A DNA stretch of 64,000 nt from JAOADN01 sp049323795. GTDB lineage: Bacteria; Pseudomonadota; Alphaproteobacteria; Rhodobacterales; Rhodobacteraceae. The translations under genes and the position numbers were made by a program. Positions 59,834-64,000 of the stretch are shown here, one piece after another; within the stretch, counting starts at the first letter, position 1, and each line of letters begins with the position of its first letter. Location of the stretch: contig JBMOOH010000020.1 in the NCBI GenBank assembly GCA_049323795.1, positions 1 to 64,000 on the forward strand. Direction: 5' to 3'. The notes under the pieces were generated by a model that had not been told where the DNA came from, did no database searches, and saw nothing but the letters and a program-made list of their open reading frames with translations.

Positions 59834-61198
59834 TCAGGCCCGCTCGAACCCGCGGTGCACCTCGTGGTCGGTCACCACGCGGTCCATCTCGCTCACCTCC
59901 CAGCGGGCGGCGTGGACGTAGTGGTCGATCACGTCGTCGCCCATCGCGGCCCGCAGCATCTTCGACTTGTCGAGCAGCGTGGCCGCATCGCGGAGCGCCT
60001 TCGGGATCTCGCGCACGCGGCGGGCCTGGTACATGTCGCCCTTCATCTCGGGTTCCAGTTCCAGCTTCTGCTCGATCCCGGCGAGGCCCGCCGCCAGCAG
60101 CCCGGCGCAGGCCATGTAGGGGTTGAGGTCCGCGCCGCCGATCCGGCATTCGACGCGCACGGCCTTCGTCCCCTCGCCGCAGACGCGGAAGCCGGCGGTG
60201 CGGTTGTCGACGCTCCAGACCGCCTTCGTCGGGGCGAACATGCCCACCACGAAGCGCTTGTAGCTGTTCACGTAGGGCGCGAGGAAGGCGGTGATCTCGC
60301 CCGCGTAGGTGAGCTGGCCCGCCAGGTAGTGGCGCATCAGGTCGGACATGCCGTGCTTGCCCGGCGGGTAGGCAAAAGCGTTCCTGCCGCCCGACCACAG
60401 CGACTGGTGGATGTGGCTGCTGCTCCCTGCATGCCTGTGGCTCCACTTCGCCATGAAGGTGGCCGCAAGCCCGTGCTGGTGGGCGATCTCCTTCACGCCG
60501 TTCTTGACGATCGCGTGCATGTCGCAGGTGTCGAGCGCGTCGGAATACCGGACGTTGATCTCTTCCTGCCCGGCCTCTGCCTCGCCCTTCGAGTTCTCTA
60601 CGGGAATCCCCGCGCCGAAGAGCCCGTTGCGAATCGCGCGCATCACGCCCTCTTCCTTGGACGTGCCGAGGATCGAGTAGTCGATGTTGTAGCGCGAAAG
60701 CGGTGTCAGGCCCTGGTAGCACGCGTCGAAGAGGCCGTTGTAGGTGTTCTCGAACAGGAAGAACTCGAGCTCGGACGCCATCATCGGCGTGAAACCGAGC
60801 TTTTCGGCCCGCGCGATCTGGCGCTTCAGGACCGAACGGGGCGCGTGGGGCACAAGCTCGTGCGTGTGGTGGTCGAGCAGGTCGCAGGTGACCATCGCGG
60901 TGCCCGGCAGCCAGGGGATGCGGCGGATGGTCTTCAGGTCGGGCTTGTGGACGTAGTCGCCGTAACCCTGCGCCCAGTTCGAGGACTTGTAGCCCTGGAC
61001 CGTCGTCATCTCCATGTCGACGGCCAGCAGGTAGTTGCAGCCGTGGGTCTCCTCGTAGCCTGAGTCGACGAAATGCTGGGCGTGGAAGCGCTTGCCCATC
61101 AGCCGGCCCTGCATGTCGATGATGCAGGTGAGCACGGTGTCGATCTCGCCCGCCTTCACGGCCTTCTTGAGTTCGTCGAATGTAAGGTTTGCCGGCAT
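59834..61198 (-). CDS. Glutamine-synthetase-family ligase (gamma-glutamyl-amine type)
   Basis: The 454-residue protein is a type I/PuuA-like member of the glutamine synthetase family, which joins glutamate to an amine using ATP. Visible motifs are the substrate-site SELEFFLFE, EAGQEEINVRYSDAL, KWSHRHAGSSSHIHQSLW, and the NRTAGFRVCG and VECRIGGADLNPYMACAGLL segments. The length and ADLNPY motif fit gamma-glutamylpolyamine and gamma-glutamylamide synthetases better than true GlnA. Its partners are a dehydrogenase pair and a DMT transporter. Confidence 0.88.
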   Translation of the reverse strand: MPANLTFDELKKAVKAGEIDTVLTCIIDMQGRLMGKRFHAQHFVDSGYEETHGCNYLLAVDMEMTTVQGYKSSNWAQGYGDYVHKPDLKTIRRIPWLPGTAMVTCDLLDHHTHELVPHAPRSVLKRQIARAEKLGFTPMMASELEFFLFENTYNGLFDACYQGLTPLSRYNIDYSILGTSKEEGVMRAIRNGLFGAGIPVENSKGEAEAGQEEINVRYSDALDTCDMHAIVKNGVKEIAHQHGLAATFMAKWSHRHAGSSSHIHQSLWSGGRNAFAYPPGKHGMSDLMRHYLAGQLTYAGEITAFLAPYVNSYKRFVVGMFAPTKAVWSVDNRTAGFRVCGEGTKAVRVECRIGGADLNPYMACAGLLAAGLAGIEQKLELEPEMKGDMYQARRVREIPKALRDAATLLDKSKMLRAAMGDDVIDHYVHAARWEVSEMDRVVTDHEVHRGFERA

Positions 61199-61296
61199 CT
61201 TCTATGGTCCCCCTGTCGGTTGCCGCCCTGGTCTTCTGCCAGGGTGATTTGGTCGAGTCTTAGCAGGCGCCCTTCCGCTCCGGTAGGGGAGGCGGT

Positions 61297-62163
61297 TCAG
61301 GCGCCGGATCGGGCAGGAAGTCCCGCGCCGACGGTGTTGATGACGATCGCGGCGAGCAGGATCGCCCCGCCGATGAAGGTTGCAGGGGTCGCCGTCTCGC
61401 CGAGGACGGCCCAGGCCCAGACCGGGGCGAGCATGGTCTCGACCAGTCCGACGAGCCCGAGTTCCGAGGCCGGGACGACGCGGCTCGCGAGCGTGTAGAG
61501 GATGAGGCCGAGGCCGACGATCCCCGCGCCCATGCCGAGCGCGATGAGGATGCCCCGGAGGGGAAGCGCGAAACCGCCACCCTCGGCGGCGATCGCGGCG
61601 GCGGCAACGGCGGTGGCGAGGCAGGCCCCGATCAGGACGCAGGGCGTCATGTCCGCAAGCCGCCCCCAGCGCGAGGCGACGGTGTAGACCGCAAAACCCG
61701 TGGCCGAGACGATGGCGGCGAGGTTGCCGAGGCCGGCGCCGAGGGCCAGCCCCTCGCGCACCATGACGAAGAGGCCGACAGCAGCGAGCGCGAGCGCCGC
61801 CCAGGTCCGCGGCGCGACGGGCTCGCGCAGGACCGCCCAGGCGAGGATCGCGGTCAGGAGCGGCGCGACCGAGAAAAGGAAGACGGCATTCGCGACGGTG
61901 GTCGACTGGATCGCGATGATCGCACCCGAGAAGGCGAAGACGAGACCCGCCCCGCCGATCAGCGCCGGCCTGCCCGCGGCGCGGATCGACGCGAAGCCGC
62001 CGCGGTAGAGCACGAGCGCCAGGACGACCGGGATCATTCCGACCGAGCGGTAGAACAGCACCTGCCACGGCGTCGCATCGCCGATGAGCCGGATCAGGAG
62101 CGCCATGAGCGACCAGAGTGTCGCCGCCGTGATCCCCAGGGCGATGCCCTGCCGGTAGGTCAT
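61297..62163 (-). CDS. DMT-superfamily (EamA) transporter
   Basis: The 288-residue protein has ten hydrophobic segments in two EamA repeats, with ITAATLWSLMALLIRLIGDA at the N-terminus and LIGGAGLVFAFSGAIIAIQS; the second half has LGLVGLVETMLAPVWAWAVL and GETATPATFIGGAILLAAI. It exports or imports a small metabolite; substrate unknown. It lies 98 bp ahead of the ligase gene on the same strand and probably belongs to the same unit. Confidence 0.88.
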   Translation of the reverse strand: MTYRQGIALGITAATLWSLMALLIRLIGDATPWQVLFYRSVGMIPVVLALVLYRGGFASIRAAGRPALIGGAGLVFAFSGAIIAIQSTTVANAVFLFSVAPLLTAILAWAVLREPVAPRTWAALALAAVGLFVMVREGLALGAGLGNLAAIVSATGFAVYTVASRWGRLADMTPCVLIGACLATAVAAAAIAAEGGGFALPLRGILIALGMGAGIVGLGLILYTLASRVVPASELGLVGLVETMLAPVWAWAVLGETATPATFIGGAILLAAIVINTVGAGLPARSGA

Positions 62164-62273
62164 GGTCCGTCTGCCCGATACGCCCTTGCCCGATCATTGG
62201 GCTTGGCGCAGGGCCCGCGTCTGAGACGCGACCGACCGCTGTTGTCGGTTTCGGTACGCAGGTCCCGATGGGG

Positions 62274-63512
62274 TTAGCCCGCGCCCCCGGCGCGAAACCG
62301 GAACCCGGCGGGGACGGGCGGGCGCAGCCAGTCCCCGGCAAGGGCGACCCGGCCGCAGCCCGCGAAGCGGGCCAGCCGGTCGAGCGCGGACATCAGGCGG
62401 TCGGTGCGGGCCTGACCCATGCGGACGCCGTGCTCGGGCCAGAAGGCGCGGACGGCGAGCGTTTCCTCGGCCCGGTTCGCACGGGCATCCGCCCGGCCGA
62501 CGACGCGGTCGCCCTCGAGGACGGGAAAGACGTAGTAGCCGAAGGTGCGCTTCGGCTCGGGAACGAAGACCTCGATCCGGTAGTGGAAGCCGAAGAGCCG
62601 CTCGGCGCGCCTGCGGTCGCGGAGCGCGGGGTCGAAGGGCGAGAGGATGCGCAGGCCCCCGAAGGCGTCGGGCGCCGCGGCGGCCTCCTCGAGCACGTCC
62701 GGCCGTGCGAAGGACTTGCGTGCGGCGCCGTCGGCGCCCTCGACGCCGATCTCGACGATCCGGCCCGCCGCAAGTTCCCGCGCGCACCAGTCCTTCGCGG
62801 CATCCGGCCCGACCTTGGCCCAGAAGGCCGCGATCTCGCCGCTGGTGGCAAAACCCAGCCGGTCGAGCGCCGCGTTGCAGGCCCAGCCGATGACCTCGTC
62901 GTCGGGGGGCGCAGGGGGGGCGTCGGGGAACACGCGTTCGGTCAGGTCATAGACCTTGGCAAAGCCGCGCCGGTGGCAGACGGACAGCACGCCCGTGTGC
63001 CAGAGGTATTCGAGCGCGGTCTTCGACGGATGCCATGCCCACCAGCCGCCCTTCGACCGCCCCTCGTCCTCGCCGACCTCGCCCGAGCTGCAGGGGCCGT
63101 TCGCGCGGATATGGGCGAGGATGTCGTCGATCTTTCCCTGGAAGGCCGTGCCCTGCCAGCCTTCGTAGCCGGTGCGGATGCGGTCGGCATGGGCGGCGAA
63201 GCGGTAGCGCCAGTAGGGCAGGAACTCGGTCGGGATGACGCTCGCGTCGTGGGTCCAGTGCTCGAAGAGCGTCCGGTCGCGTTCGAGAAGCGGGCGGAGG
63301 TTGTCCGGCCGGTAGCTCTGGCGGCGGGCCCATAGGATCATGTGGTGCGCACGCTCGACGGTGTTGATCGAGTCGATCTGGACGAAGCCGAGGCGCCGGA
63401 TGAGGGCGAGAAGGTCTGCGCCCTTCGCCGGGCCGGTCGGCGGTCCGGCGAGCGCGTGGCGGTGCAGGAAGAGGCGGCGGGCGGCAAGGTTGGGCAGGAG
63501 GGGGAGGGTCAT
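62274..63512 (-). CDS. YcaQ-like winged-helix DNA glycosylase
   Basis: The 412-residue protein belongs to the winged-helix YcaQ/AlkX family; E. coli YcaQ removes crosslinked and alkylated bases. Family marks are RRLFLHRHALAGP, LGFVQIDSINTVERAHHMIL, LFEHWTHDASVIPTEFLPYW, and the tandem winged-helix region ending LSPFDPALRDRRRAERLFGF and FVPEPKRTFGYYVFPVLEGD. The QxD pair in VQIDSI is the catalytic motif of the family. Start ATG 63512 (MTLPLLPNLAARRLF). It stands alone. Confidence 0.9.
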   Translation of the reverse strand: MTLPLLPNLAARRLFLHRHALAGPPTGPAKGADLLALIRRLGFVQIDSINTVERAHHMILWARRQSYRPDNLRPLLERDRTLFEHWTHDASVIPTEFLPYWRYRFAAHADRIRTGYEGWQGTAFQGKIDDILAHIRANGPCSSGEVGEDEGRSKGGWWAWHPSKTALEYLWHTGVLSVCHRRGFAKVYDLTERVFPDAPPAPPDDEVIGWACNAALDRLGFATSGEIAAFWAKVGPDAAKDWCARELAAGRIVEIGVEGADGAARKSFARPDVLEEAAAAPDAFGGLRILSPFDPALRDRRRAERLFGFHYRIEVFVPEPKRTFGYYVFPVLEGDRVVGRADARANRAEETLAVRAFWPEHGVRMGQARTDRLMSALDRLARFAGCGRVALAGDWLRPPVPAGFRFRAGGAG

Positions 63513-63707
63513 GTCACTCTTTTTCCCCTTGGCGCCGGCCATGCCGGTTGCCCGAGGGCGCAAGCCGCAGGGCAAGGGGGTATCTGTCGCCGCCGCAGCC
63601 CCCTTCGTCCTGCGGTCGCCCCGGCGGATGCGTCGCAGACGCGTCCGCCCCCCGGAGGGGCGAACGCGGCACGAACAGTCACGGGCCTGTTCGTGCAAGG
63701 GCGCACT

Positions 63708-64000
63708 CTACGCCCCCCACGTCCGCTCCAGCACCGAGAGCCAGTTCTTCCACGCCACCTTCTCGACCAGTTCCCGCCCGAGCCCGTGCGCCGCGATCGC
63801 GTCGAGCAGCCGGGGCAGGCCCGCCACGTCGCCGATCTGGTCCGGAACCGTCGCCCCGTCGAAGTCCGACCCGAAGCCGACCCCGTCCTCGCCCACCTTC
63901 CCGATCAGGTGGTCGAGGTGCCGGAGCAGCGGATCGAGCCCGTTCGCCCCGGTCTTGCGCCCGTCCGGGTTGAGGAACGTCGTCGCGAAGTTGATCCCGA
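63708..64000 (-). CDS. Membrane dipeptidase (peptidase M19), C-terminus, runs off the window
   Basis: The visible 96 codons give the C-terminal end of an M19 dipeptidase: GINFATTFLNPDGRKTGANG, LLRHLDHLIGKVGEDGVGFG, then SDFDGATVPDQIGDVAGL and the last segment KVAWKNWLSVLERTWGA. The GSDFDG loop holds a conserved metal-site aspartate. It should hydrolyse dipeptides, renal-dipeptidase-like. The N-terminal three quarters lie outside the window. Confidence 0.88.
   Translation of the reverse strand, partial: GINFATTFLNPDGRKTGANGLDPLLRHLDHLIGKVGEDGVGFGSDFDGATVPDQIGDVAGLPRLLDAIAAHGLGRELVEKVAWKNWLSVLERTWGA

Noticed and set aside
58444..60126. A 560-codon plus-strand frame opposite the aldehyde dehydrogenase
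   Set aside because: Antisense of a certain gene; no recognisable domain.
1..64000. tRNA, rRNA, riboswitch and CRISPR features
   Set aside because: No cloverleaf-like gene, rRNA segment, known riboswitch core or regular spaced repeat was noticed; a covariance-model search could still find a small RNA.

Overview
The window comes from a GC-rich alphaproteobacterium, most likely a Rhodobacteraceae (Rhodobacter/Paracoccus/roseobacter relative). The support is the protein sequences, the dnaA-dnaN-recF-gyrB block, the flaF-flbT pair beside flagellin, a single large flagellar cluster, and an F0 operon with separate b and b' subunits. No rRNA, tRNA or CRISPR array was recognised.

Layout: (1) Bases 1-360 hold remnants of two insertion sequences, an IS630-like element apparently nested in an IS481-like one, next to gyrB. 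(2) Bases 383-7119 carry the replication block on the minus strand: dnaA, dnaN, recF, a VOC-family gene, gyrB. (3) Bases 7644-12299 carry rpsT, an enoyl-CoA hydratase, mutM, and the ubiquinone genes ubiE-ubiB. (4) Bases 12459-39879 are the main flagellar block: flgD-fliK (minus); rod-binding gene, flgN-like, flagellin, flaF, flbT, DUF1217 (plus); fliI (minus); flgB-flgC-fliE-fliQ-flgF-flgG-flgA-flgH-fliL (plus); a ten-gene minus operon running fliL, small coiled-coil gene, motE-like, motA, 778-residue protein, lytic transglycosylase, flhA, fliR, flhB, fliJ-like; then fliF-fliH-fliN-fliP (plus). (5) lepB-rnc (minus) interrupts the block. (6) Flagellar genes resume with motB-flgE-flgK-flgL-flgI (41541-47409). 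(7) Bases 47629-51715 carry era, an ArsR-type regulator (minus) and the F0 ATP synthase operon atpI-B-E-X-F. (8) Bases 51820-57130 carry an OmpA lipoprotein, an Ada/MGMT-like DNA repair protein, nth, an adenosine kinase-like gene, and a divergent SDR/LysR pair. (9) Bases 57269-62163 are a minus-strand catabolic set: DMT transporter, glutamine-synthetase-like ligase, aldehyde dehydrogenase, iron alcohol dehydrogenase. (10) The right edge carries a YcaQ-like protein and the C-terminus of an M19 dipeptidase.

How the genes work together: the flagellar genes supply most of the export gate (FlhA, FlhB, FliP, FliQ, FliR), ATPase and stator (FliI, FliH, FliJ-like), MS-ring, rod, P/L rings, hook, junctions, flagellin, stators MotA/MotB and flagellin control (FlaF/FlbT). 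FliG, FliM, FliO, FliD and flagellar regulators are not seen. Several flagellar intergenic regions carry degenerate copies of the CtrA motif TTAA-N7-TTAA, in keeping with CtrA control known in this group. The most interesting metabolic inference is that the ligase/alcohol dehydrogenase/aldehyde dehydrogenase set oxidises an amino alcohol through gamma-glutamyl intermediates.
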